This document shows positions 33,618 to 44,226 of a stretch of 64,000 nt of DNA, in pieces. The notes below the pieces were generated by a model. It was not told the origin of the DNA. It searched no databases and worked only from the letters and a program-made list of their open reading frames with translations. Source of the stretch: Trileptium ribeirensis (lineage: Eukaryota > Nematoda > Enoplea > Enoplida > Thoracostomopsidae); assembly GCA_030248225.1 (NCBI GenBank), contig JASANE010016063.1, positions 37,984 to 101,983 of the forward strand, in the 5' to 3' direction. The position numbers were made by a program, and so were the translations under genes. Position 1 is the stretch's first letter. Each line of letters begins with the position of its first letter.

Positions 33618-33660
33618 ACCAATCAGTGGCAGCAGAGAATACATGAAAAGGGTATAAAAG
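33618..33660 (+). promoter_or_regulatory. CCAAT and TATA promoter of the first PolB
   Basis: ACCAATCAG at about 33618-33626 and GGTATAAAAG at 33651-33660 stand 67 and 33 bp upstream of the ATG, with the usual CCAAT-to-TATA spacing. No intron or other start lies between, so a very short 5' leader is predicted. Confidence 0.7.
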
Positions 33661-33692
33661 CTAGTGTACTTTAAATTTTCAATCAGTTTACA

Positions 33693-36600
33693 ATGGCTTT
33701 CGTTTCTGAAATGGTCGGTTTTATGCTTACGATGCTCTCCAAACCACTTCGCGGATTTTTGGAGAGCTATCAAGTTACGTCGCGTCGCAGCGTGGTGGAC
33801 CCTGCTGTATTCCTTAATCACAGCAGGCGTCAACTGGAGAACGCAATAAACGAGCGGCTATCTACATGGAATGGTCTCAAGGCGTACGTTGGTATGAAGA
33901 TTACGTTTGAGAAGGATATGGATCCTGATACAACAATCAGCGCAACCTTCTCAGGCAAATTACAACGGATACTCAATTTTTCAACCGTCAATCAACATAC
34001 ATCAATGATTTTCGACGATATTTTAAAGAACGTTGACACCTTTGTTCAACGTGGATCGGGTTGGATAGTCAAACAAGTGGAACACCTTGATCTACACTTG
34101 GCACGATACGCTGGATTACGAGGGGCAACGTACAAGCCTCTCCCAAAGACAATTCAAGCGAAAAAAGCAGTTATTAATGTTCAAAACACCGACAACAAAT
34201 GTTTCCAGTGGGCAATATTGTCTGCGCTGTATCCAGATATTACTGGAAATCGAAACTATCGTCAAGTCTACTATGAGCAATTTCAAGATACGCTTAATTT
34301 TGAAGGAATTAACTTCCCGGTTCAAGTCAGTGACATCAGCAAGTTTGAGAAGCTCAACAATATTGGGGTCAGCGTTATTTCTTGCGAAGATGGTAAACTT
34401 ATCCCTCTTCGTATATACGAAGGATCCTATGAACGAGTGGTTAATCTACTTTTATACAAAGGACATTATTGTTGGATCAAGGATTTGGATCGCTTGCTGT
34501 CAAATCAACGAGGACATCAACACAAAAAGTATTTTTGTCAACGATGTCTACTTCCCCAATATTCTCAAGCAAAGTTGGATCTCCATACAGAAATGTGTAA
34601 AAATAACGAATATACTCGAATAACATTCCCCAAAGACGATATACTTCAATTTCGAAATACACACAAGATGCTTCGAGCTCCATATACCATCTATGCGGAT
34701 TTTGAAACGCTTCTTCTCCCAATCGATTCTTGTCAACCCAACCCCTCTACTTCATACACCGAAGCTCATCGAAAACATCAAGTGTATGGATATGGGATGA
34801 TTGATATTTTTCAATGCTGTGGAGAGGATGGAAAAGAAATGGGGAAACCGGTTGTATATCGTGGCAAGGATTGTGTCAAAAACTTTTTACTCAATGTAAT
34901 TGAATTGGGTAATAAGTACCAAGAACGCGTCAATAATCAAATACCGCTCCAGATGACTAAAGACGATTGGTTCCACTATAGCTACACTAAAGATTGCTTC
35001 ATTTGTGGAAAACAACTACTTTACGATCGTGTCAGAGACCACTGTCATCTTTGTGGTCGTTTCCGTGGTGCTGTCCACAATGAATGCAACATTAGTTATA
35101 AAATCAACCGCGACGTAAACATCTTTTTCCACAACTTGCGAAAGTATGATGGTCATTTCATCATGCAAGAGATTGGTAAATTAACCAATCAACTTAAGAT
35201 GGAGCTCGATTGTATACCCAAAGGTGCTGAGGATTATTTGTCCTTTAGCATCAAACTTCAACATCAAATTGTGCAACAGCAACAACGATCTGCAACATAT
35301 GACCCCAATGGATACCTCGCTCATCTCTTTGCTCTACATGACTCCGTGCAACCAAACATTCAACCTCATCTAGAAATTGATGAAGACGAACTGTCAGACG
35401 TGATTTCTCTCGATCAGCTAGGTGAGGGCGAAGACAGTGATACGGAGGATAACGAACTTTTGGATAACGTTGCAGACGAAGATACTGCAGCAGCGGAAGA
35501 GAGTCCAAAGCCTAAAAAATATACTTGGTCTCTCAAATTTAAAGACAGTTTTCAATTCCTACCGTCGTCCCTCCAAGCGTTGGTGGATAATTTAAAAAAG
35601 GATGATAAATTTCCGGCAATGACGACGGAATTTGGGAATAATACGGAACTATTATTGCGAAAGGGTGTATACCCATACGATTATATAGACTCTTGGGAAC
35701 GTTTTGATGAAACACAACTACCACCTATGGATGCGTTCTATAATAAACTCAATGATCAAAATGTAACTGAAGATGATTATAAACATGCGGAAAAAGTATG
35801 GAATGAACTAAATTTAGAGAACATGGGACAATACCATGATCTCTATGTGAAGACTGATGTTTTATTATTATGTGATGTATTTGAAAGTTTTAGAAATTTT
35901 GCTATTGATAATTATAAGTTAGACCCAGTACATTATATAACGCTCCCAAGTTTTGGATGGGATGCTTGTTTAAAGTTGACGGGTGTTCGGTTACAATTGT
36001 TGAAGGACTCCAACATGTACATGTTTTTTGAACATGGTATACGAGGAGGTATTTCAATGATTTCACACCGTTATGCCAAAGCCAACAACAAGTATCTTGA
36101 AAATTATGACCCAAGTAAGGAGTCAAACTATATAATGTACTTGGATGCGAATAATTTATATGGATGGACTATGGTTCAGAAGTTACCCGTAGATGGATTC
36201 AAGTGGGTAGAAGAGAGTCGGTTGTCAAAAATAAATTGGGAAAAGGATGGGGATATTGGTTATGTGCTTGAAGTTGATATAGAATACCCAGATTATTTAC
36301 ACACGCTACACAGTGATTACCCACTTGCTCCTGAGTGTATGAAAATTGAAGACTCAATGTTGTCCCCCTATTGCCTCCAGGTAAAGGAGGATTTCCGAAT
36401 GAAATATACCCCAGTTAGAAAACTTGTCCCTAATTTGAACAACAAAACTAAATATATCGTACATGCTAGGAATCTGAAACTGTATACCGAATTGGGTCTC
36501 AAGGTAACTAAAATTCGTAGGGCAATTCAGTTTAACCAGCGGGATTGGATGAAACCCTATATTTTGTTTAATACCGAAAAACGCAAAGGCGCAAAGAGTG

Positions 36601-37208
36601 ATTTTGAAAACGATTTATTTAAACTGCTAAACAATGCAGTCTTTGGAAAAATTATGGAAAATGTACGGGCTTATAAGGACATTAAGCTTATAAATTGTCC
36701 GAAAAAGTTTCAAAAGTTGGTAGCGAACCCTCGTTATAGTGGTAGTACGATCTTTGATGAAAATTTAGTTGCGGTTTCCATGAAGAAACCTAGTGTTTGT
36801 TTATGCAAACCAATTTATGTGGGTTTTACTGTTCTTGAGCTCTCCAAAATGTTAATGTATGATTTCCACTACAAATATATTAAGAGCAGATATGATTGTC
36901 ATCTGCTGTTTACCGATACCGACAGTCTGGTGTTACCTGGAATATATACAGATGCAGAGGATATCTACGGTGACATGAAGGAGGATATAGAATATTTCGA
37001 CACCAGGGACTATTCACCCGACCACTTCCTATACTCTACCGCAAACAAAAACGTTTTGGGTAAAATGAAAGATGAAACTGCTGGGATTCCTATTGAAGAG
37101 TTTTGTGGATTGAAACCAAAAACGTACTCTCTAAAATGTGGAGGTGTTGAAAAAAAGAGAGCAAAGGGAGTTAAAAACAAACCCTCAAAAAGCTATACAT
37201 ATGGATGA
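33693..37208 (+). pseudogene. Polinton-type DNA polymerase B, broken near the C-terminus
   Basis: The frame gives 1171 residues of a protein-primed-type family B polymerase. In order: an N-terminal region with R-G-S-G-W (120-124); a single zinc finger (C-x2-C in F-C-Q-R-C-L); ExoI D-F-E in Y-A-D-F-E (334-338); an endonuclease VII-like zinc cluster C-x2-C (435, 438) and H-C-H-L-C-G (450-455); ExoII N-L-R-K-Y-D (481-486); an acidic low-complexity insert (about 563-612); ExoIII Y-x3-Y-x3-D (714-722); motif A D-A-N-N-L-Y-G (818-824); motif B K-L-L-N-N-A-V-F-G-K (977-986); motif C D-T-D-S (1075-1078); and K-T-Y (1143-1145). All catalytic residues are present. After about residue 1155 the frame shifts. 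The true C-terminal text continues in the next frame to 37332, then meets a stop and a second shift before about 37400. It would copy the element from a protein primer, but the breaks probably inactivate it. Confidence 0.93.
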
Positions 37209-37400
37209 TTACATCCAGACTCTCAGAGATACCACTAGACTAAGACATTTAATGAAAAAGATTTCAAACAATAAACATCAACTATATACGGTTGAGCAGA
37301 ATAAGATTAGTTTGAGCGCTTATGACGATTAAAGGTATGTTTTATTAAATGGGTAACATCTATTCCATACGGACATTGTGATGTTATGAATTGTACTGAT

Positions 37401-38448
37401 TGATATTTATACTTTGTATTTATATATGTATTTTGTTGTATTAATATATTGTATTTATTTATAATAAAATTTAAAAAATTAGCATGAAATACATGAAAAG
37501 GATGTACATCATATACCTTACAACTTAATATGGCTAACAAATTTGTTTCGTTTTCAATCATCCATTGGCCACTATTATACCTATAGTTTCATCATTTTCG
37601 ATTTCTTTATCAGCAAACCTATTCGGCCTTATAGGCCTTGAATAAAAAGATTATTAATGGGTTTAAAGCTAAATCGCATTAAAAAACCTGCTGCATATTC
37701 AAGGTGCATAGTGAACTGTTTAATATAAATTATTTTTCTCTAAATAATAGAAACGATCATTTATAATACACGCGTCGCACTTATAATAAACGTTTACATC
37801 GTACAACCCAAAATTACTAATTCTTTTTCTCGTCTTATCATCTGTAAAATACGCATCATAGTATGATATAGCTCAGAACATTTATCAGCATCCATGTCAT
37901 TATAGCACTATAATTAAGCGAACTAAGCCAGATTTAACAATCATTCAATAGGAACAGCTGGCATTGACTGAACTTTTAACATGTCAACCAATACGGGGAG
38001 TGAGAAATTTTCAACATATTTGATATTGGTGCTGTAGCTTTGTGAGCGCAATAAAGCGTACGCACAACCTGTAGCCCCCTTTGGGATCGAACCATACTAA
38101 AGTATTCCGTATATCACTGACACAGTGGAGAAGTTGCCACAGTTGTAACCTATACAAAATCCAGGCATAATTTAAGGTGGGTCAGTTTCAATAACATTCA
38201 AATTTTATTGCCGCAAGGGTGTGGAAAGGACGATTTTAAATCTTTTAGATTGATGTCATTTAAAGTCATTTCTGGCTTCTCGCTTCATGCTGACCATCAA
38301 TATCTTGAAAGATTTAATCTCTTCATCGCCTCCCCAGTAGTTTTTGATCAATTAAAAATAGCATGTCATCCTGTAGCAAGACAAACAAATCAGGAGTATA
38401 TTTTTGCTACTTCATCTAAAGCCTAAAAAATTCTAAATGAAAGAATAC
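37401..38448. other. No gene recognised
   Basis: AT-rich flank of the PolB element. GGTTCGATCCC on the minus strand at about 38090 resembles a tRNA B box, but no cloverleaf or matching A box was found around it. Confidence 0.35.
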
Positions 38449-38644
38449 CTTGATATTGGGGATTTCTTGACCCGCTGGCACGTAGGAGCTGTGGAAATAT
38501 TGCACCAAAAATGACAAGGTTACTTTCGCCTTCAACTCCCGTAATAATATGTTCATCAAGATATTCATACAGCTTGGGCCATGATTTCTGGTTTCGTTTT
38601 AATGGGTCTTTGGCGTAAAGGTCCCGTTGTGTCATGTACCATAC
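38449..38644 (-). CDS. Candidate internal exon of an unidentified gene
   Basis: On the minus strand an acceptor (AGTTATAG, ending at 38645) and a donor (CAAG|GTATTC, GT at 38448) bound a 196-bp open block with 65 codons plus one base. It reads V-W-Y-M-T-Q-R-D-L-Y-A-K-D-P-L-K-R, then a charged and aromatic stretch, then E-S-N-L-V-I-F-G-A-I-F-P-Q-L-L-R. The text looks like a conserved globular protein and its codon use is coding-like. I do not recognise the family. It is not the next exon of the SLC6 gene upstream on the same strand, whose TM7 text it does not resemble. Confidence 0.5.
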
Positions 38645-40032
38645 CTATAACTTCGTCCGCTATCGTGTTATTGCAGGATTATTAAGAAGAATTTTTCTCA
38701 CCCCTAATATAGTAATACCTACCTATAGAACAGTAAATAAAATAAAAGATAATTACGCTAAAATAAGAAAGCAGCAATCTATAATCAGCGGACCTGAAAA
38801 AAACATAGTTTACCGCATAAAACCTTACTTATAACGTTTTTTGTGGGCACCACAAGAGGTACAGTTAGCTAAATTAAAATTTCTCAACCATACTCGTGCA
38901 CTCAGAGGAACCCTAGGCAGTAGTTGACTCATGCCTAACGCTTTGTAAGGTCAATTTTAAACATACGATTTTGACTTTTTAGCCTTGTTCGCTCACGTAG
39001 TGATTTTCTTTGCAACACTGTTCAATTTAAAAAAATAAATAAAATTTCTACCACGTTCCTGTTACAGAGTGGGGACTTTTACTGGATATAAAATAAGAGT
39101 GATTTTAAGTAGAGTTATTCGATACTTGTTCTTAATTCGATTCAACATTATTGGCAACATAACTAGCCCGAAAAATACCAATGAATGAAACGTTATCGAA
39201 CTTCGACATTTTTATGTAGTCACTTTGGATTTCTAAAATTCAGTCGTCTTTTTTCTTAGACATTTTATAAGTCAAAATACAGTTTTTGTTCCCAATTCCA
39301 TTGTGAAATGTATAAAACGATATACGTTACTTGCATTTACGCCCTGTAAGGCCTCATTGTGGAGATTCAAGATAATACAGCCCTCCCGTTTACAAGCCAT
39401 AAACCATAAAGAGCATAATCAAAACAGATTTGTCCCGGAAATAAAACTTTTGCACCATTTGCTTTGATGAAAGACACGAATACATTATCGATCAGTAACC
39501 AAGCTCTGTGAAAATTTAAGTTTAATAGGTTTACTCATCTCAATATTTTAATAATAAGCTAAATAAAACTGGCTTGGACGTGAAGACGGCATTTGTTGAA
39601 TACCTGATCACCAACCGATGTAGATAGAAACAAGTTGTGGTACTTGTACTTACGGACCAATAAAATGCGATGTACCAATTAATTGATGTTCATATTTAGC
39701 TAACATACACAAATATAAATTAAAATGGCCGAACCTAAGAAGCTAAATTTTGCAGTAGTAGTTGAAAAAAGTTTAACAACTTTGTTTGCAATTTGCGTAT
39801 ATATTTTTAGTTTTACATCATTTAAGGTCATCTCATTCGCTATAATTGAGAAATATTCTTTCATAAAGCATGAATTGTCTCTTATTTAGAAGATGAAATG
39901 TAGTTGTGCCCATTTTTGAGTTCAGAGATGGTTTATTTGTTTTTAATGGAAATATATTTAATTTCAAAATTTCAACCAAAAGTAGATTGCAAAAGTAAAA
40001 GTATTTATTGCGACAATTGAAAAAAGCTTTAC
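38645..40032. other. No gene recognised
   Basis: I looked on the minus strand for the TM7 exon that should follow the SLC6 exon at 40033-40136 and did not find it here. The stretch is AT-rich. Confidence 0.3.
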
Positions 40033-40136
40033 CGATAGCAATCATTATGGAAACGATTGTAGCTTCCCATTGCAATGAGCGCGCCGGTTGAAACTGCGTA
40101 CGAGAAAAATATTTGTGTTCCTGCGTCCATCCAAAC
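40033..40136 (-). CDS. SLC6 transporter exon, TM6 region
   Basis: The exon reads [15 protein letters not shown] and ends [10 protein letters not shown] plus two bases of an arginine codon. In SLC6 proteins this is TM6, including the unwound segment whose F-F-S-Y residues take part in substrate and chloride binding, and the following loop with G-S-Y-N. The acceptor (TTTCAG) and donor (GTAAAG) are good, and the entry phase 0 matches the preceding exon. The exon for TM7 onward is missing from the lower-numbered flank as far as I can see. Confidence 0.9.
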
Positions 40137-41231
40137 CTGAAACATCCGGAGTCAAGTGGAGAAATGTAAATTAAGTCCAAGCTGTTCATTTCCCAATACA
40201 CAAAGAGTGTAAAATTTTGCCAGAGCTTTTGTAGGAAACGTCTGCAGATCGATTCACAAGTCTAAGCAGTGAAATGTAGCATTGTCAAATCGTCGTTATT
40301 AAGCCGTAGTCTGGTTTACATAACAAAGTTTATGCAAAAAGATTATGGGATCAAACGCAATGTTACCACAAGATGGTTCGGATCGCAACCGATTAGATGG
40401 GGCACACTGTAAACAAGTCTTAAAGGTATATTCTATTTCTACTTGCTGCTTTAAATATGTCTTCAAGGTAGATAATGTGTCACTTATGCACTGCACTCTG
40501 CAATCTTGGTTTATAAGATCAAGCTTTACTGCCTTTCACGAAGGCACATAGGTAAGACATAATGTACTGCATACAACGCCTATGTCACTGACAAAATGTA
40601 TGCTCATTTATTTCAATAAACTTTAGTTCAGTGGCAACTAGAATCAAATGTTTATGATGGCAGGTTTACAGCGATATCGAAGTCTTCCTCATCATATGCA
40701 CGTAATGATATGATGTGATTAGTAAAATTCTAAGGAGCGGGTGCGGTGCTTATTGAACAACAACACGGCAATTTTGAGTGGAGCCTTAGCAAGTAAATAC
40801 AATATGTAATTTCACAACTTCAGTTTTTGGGGCAGCCAACGCAACTATCTCTCCCAACCATCACAAAGTTTATGGTGTCATTATTAAAAATCCAAGTCCC
40901 TGTACTGTAACCAACACTTTACGGGTATATGACATGAGCATAGCATAAAGTTGTTGTCAGACACAATGTCTTGCAAAAAGTGTTAATTCCAATCAGTGTA
41001 AAACATTGAGTTACAAATACTATAGCAGTTTTTGCCGAATATCATTATGGCAAATTAGTATCTTACTGCCAGCAGTTTAAAAGAGTCAAGACAGTTACTT
41101 CACAGTTAACAGCTAAAATAATAAAACAACGGAGTCATTGCACTATTATTTCTTGCACAATAAGCTTTTGTTATTTTTGGTTATACCTTAAATCGACATA
41201 CCTCTAAAACAGCGGAGTTTTAGAAGACTTA
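40137..41231. other. Intron of the SLC6 gene (part)
   Basis: Intronic AT-rich DNA between the TM6 and TM5 exons. Nothing else recognised before the MITE at 41232. Confidence 0.6.
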
Positions 41232-41643
41232 TGCAGCGTCTACGTTATAAAGAACCCATGTGAAAGTTTTGTCCACCCTCAGTGTCTCTGCCACCATCGA
41301 ATATATTGTGTCTTAGACACCATGGTGTTTGTGATTGTATTTTCAGATAGTATACATAGGTAGCGTAGTGTCAATAATAGTATGGTGTAGACCACACCAT
41401 TAAATTTATGTGGTGTTACCTACACCATGTTGTTATTTACACGTCTTGTATGATGTGTTTGGGGATGGTGTCGTTGACACCGTAAGCAATAAACGATAAG
41501 TTTAGCCACTATAATTAAGTTGATGGTGTGCGGTACATCATCTGTTGCATTCTATAGTGTAGGTATATACCGTACACCACTGGACAAAACCATTGAAGGA
41601 CTAAACTTTCACATGTGGGGTCATTTATAACGTAAACGCCGCA
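41232..41643. mobile_element. Harbinger-like MITE in an SLC6 intron
   Basis: The ends TGCAGCGTCTACGTTATAA and TTATAACGTAAACGCCGCA form an imperfect inverted repeat, and TTA flanks both sides (41229-41231 and 41644-41646). It belongs to the same family as 30800-31310. A second inner inverted repeat, CATGTGAAAGTTT/AAACTTTCACATG, lies close to the ends. The interior holds at least five short palindromes of the type GGTGT...ACACC, for example TGGTGTAGACCACACCA. Confidence 0.8.
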
Positions 41644-41852
41644 TTAATTTTTTTGCATTTGCACAGTGAAACCGTTGAAGTCTTCTACATTGTGGGTCCA
41701 TTAAAACGTATCAAACGCCAATTTCAATTAGTTTTGAGGACATCCGTTTTGTGTGTATACGTATATGAAAAATTAAATCAATCGCAACAGAATATTTGCA
41801 GATACAATAAACGCTGCAAAAATCCAAACAACGATACTAAAGACAAACAAAC

Positions 41853-41987
41853 CTGTGGCTCGCCAAGCTTTGTAAAATTCGGTCTCAAATAAAATAAAAC
41901 CCCTTCGATAGCACCGGGCAGCGTAAATCCACGAATAATCAGAACAATCAACATGCCATATGGGAAAAGGGCTGTGAAGTAAACTAT
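41853..41987 (-). CDS. SLC6 transporter exon, TM5 region
   Basis: The 135-bp exon encodes exactly 45 residues in phase 0, starting [10 protein letters not shown] and ending L-G-E-P-Q. The signature V-Y-F-T-A-x-F-P-Y and R-G-F-T-L-P-G-A are the TM5 hallmarks of the GABA, taurine, betaine and creatine transporter group. The acceptor TTTTTCAG and donor CAG|GTTTGT are clear, and joining to the exon at 40136 keeps the frame. Confidence 0.92.
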
Positions 41988-42944
41988 CTGAAAAAATGAA
42001 ATAATCAGACGCTATCAAATATATCTAAAGAGGATCGAATTTACATCTTTTTGCATATGGAGCAGATGTGGTAATTAGTACACCATAAGCCGGTACGCCA
42101 CACCAAACATTTGTAATGGTTGATAATTAGCGAGGTTATTATATGTGGCAAATTGACACTTCGACGGTTGGTGTAACCTGTAATCACTGCAACAAATTGG
42201 AGGCATGACCGAATGTTTAGGGTGCTGTCATTAACTGATTTATTTTGAATGTTTTACTATTAACTTCTCCATTGATTGACACTCTTACTTGGATGATAAC
42301 ACGTCAACATACTATACCAGTCTGTAACTGCCGTTTAATCTGGCTATAGCATGCCGAAAAATATCAATCTGTCCGAGCTACGTCAATTAAAATTGACGGA
42401 CTTGTATGAACCGCAACAAACGAATGTTTTAAAATGTGTTCACACCTTCAAATCTTTTGCTCAAAATTTCAGCCCAAAATGTGTTCAAAACTCCACGGTT
42501 ATTTTTATAATCGAAAAATGAGAAATCCCGATGTTTCAATTTTTTTATAACACTTTGAATAAAAATTCTTCCATTCATGTTTCTTTTGATTGGCTAACAA
42601 TAACTGGTAAAGTTTTATGTCTGACTAATAACGCAAAAAGATGCTTTCAAAATTTTAACAAGATTGTATCAAAATTTGAGCTCAAATTATGATAAAATTT
42701 TGAACTAAAAGTTTTAACACGTGAATGTTCTTTTAGTTTTTAAATGAACAAACTGGCCATTTCGCTCGGCACAGTGATCGCTAGTTTTCCAATGCTGTAC
42801 GCCGATAAGTGCTGTGTCAAAAGATAATGAAAAGCAATCAGGAATTTACTTAGAAGCTAGTAGCTATATGCACCTAATAAAAGATTTCTTTCTCTGTGGC
42901 ACAATCTTTAAGAAATATGTGATTGTGTTAGTGGATTTGGCTTA
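41988..42944. other. Intron of the SLC6 gene (part)
   Basis: AT-rich intron DNA without a recognised feature, left of the intronic tandem array. Confidence 0.55.
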
Positions 42945-44040
42945 ACTCCCGGGCTAATTTTATTCTCCAGTTGGTTAGTGATTTTAAAACATAGCCGTTT
43001 TACGTAACACAGCAATAATTGTCTCGAAGAACGTCAAAGAACATGCAAATATTTTACGATTTCTTCAAAATAGTATAGCCCAAAAGTGATATATCCACAT
43101 AGTTTTTGCGAGGAAATTAGTACGCTGCGTTTCTATAAGCATAAACATCAAAAGAATATAAGATGTCGTATGCCAGTCGGTTTGGCTCATTTCTCGAGCT
43201 ATTTTTGCTCTGCAGTGAGTTAGTGATTTTTAAACATGTCTGTTTTGCGGAACACAGCTATAATTATCTCGAAGAATGTTAAACAACAGGTAAATATTTT
43301 ATGATTTTTTCCAAATATTTTAGCCCAAAAGTGATATATCTACATAGTTTTTGCGAGGAATTTTTGTCAAGAAATTAGTACGCTGCGCTTCTATAAGCAT
43401 AGACACCAAAAAGAATGTAAGATGCCTTTTGCCAGTTTGTTTGGCTCAACTCTGGAGCTATATTTATTCTGCAGTGAATTAGTGATATTAAAACATGGCC
43501 GTTTTACAGAACACAGCCATAACTGTTTCAAAGAGCGTCAAAGAACAGACAACTATTTTATAATTTTCTCAAAATATTTTAGCCCAAATGGGATATATCT
43601 CCATAGTTCTTGTGAAAAAACTATTATGCTGCACTTCTATAAGCATAGACACCAAAAGAATATAAATTATTTTGTGCCAGGCGATTTGGCTCAACTCCTG
43701 AGCTAATTTTATTCTGCGGCTGGTTAGTGATAGTAAAACATTCTATTTTACGAAACACAACTATAATTATCCCGAAGAACGTCAAAGAACAGGCAAATAT
43801 TTATGATTTCTTCAAAATATTATAGCCCAAACATGATATATCTACACATTTTTGTCAAGAAATTATTACGCTGCGCTTCTATAAGCACAGATACAAAAAA
43901 GAATATAAGATGCCTTGTGCCAGTCGGTTTGGCTCAAATCCCCACTATTTTTTTGCATTTAGTTAGTGATATTAAAACATGTCTGTTTTACGGAACGCAG
44001 GTATAATTATCACGAAGAACGTTAAAGAATGGGTAAATAA
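42945..44040. repeat. Degenerate tandem repeat in an SLC6 intron, about 245-bp unit
   Basis: A unit with CTCAACTC-GAGCTA, TTCTGCAGT-AGTTAGTGAT, AAAACATG-CTGTTTTACG, TAATTATC-CGAAGAACGT, TAGCCCAAA-TGATATATC and CTGCGCTTCTATAAGCA recurs from about 42945, 43189, 43446, 43690 and 43934. Copies are 10-15% diverged by eye. The last copy ends about 55 bp before the TM3-4 exon. Confidence 0.88.
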
Positions 44041-44093
44041 GCACAGAATATTGAAATTAATATGGCTATTGCGGTGCTAACATAAAAACTCAC

Positions 44094-44226
44094 TTTTCCG
44101 CTAACTTTAACCCCTTTCCAAATAATAAAATAGTTCATTAGCCACGCTACTGCCAGACATATAACCATTTCCCAGTTCAAACCGCCGATTTCGTCAATTC
44201 CACTGGAAAGCCTTAGAATCTTTCGA
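44094..44226 (-). CDS. SLC6 transporter exon, TM4 region
   Basis: The exon opens by completing an asparagine codon and reads R-K-I-L-R-L-S-S-G-I-D, then G-G-L-N-W-E-M-V-I-C-L-A, the TM4 helix, and W-K-G-V-K-V-S-G-K at its end. The loop text LxLSxGIDxxGxxxW and the W-K-G-V-x-x-x-G-K end are diagnostic for SLC6. Acceptor ATTTCAG and donor GTGAGT are strong. It is 133 bp, entering in phase 2 and leaving in phase 0, so it joins both neighbours in frame. Confidence 0.93.

Larger units (their letters stand above)
33135..37400 (+). mobile_element. Polinton/Maverick-type PolB element, truncated
   Basis: The left edge is inferred from the text AGTAGAAGG-AAAAATGGCGGTTCTGC, which recurs in nearly the same form at 60688-60712 in front of the second PolB element. 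Inside come short terminal repeats, a promoter and a DNA polymerase B gene. After the polymerase there is no integrase, protease, packaging ATPase or capsid gene, and no inverted copy of the left end before 41 kb. The copy is therefore truncated, or it belongs to a minimal PolB lineage. Confidence 0.75.

Noticed and set aside
34087..34623. Second plus-strand frame inside the first PolB gene
   Set aside because: It is a shadow of the polymerase frame, which carries all conserved motifs.
38060..38115. tRNA gene on the minus strand around GGTTCGATCCC
   Set aside because: The B-box-like stretch is good, but I could not form an acceptor stem or find a matching A box. At best it is a SINE relic.
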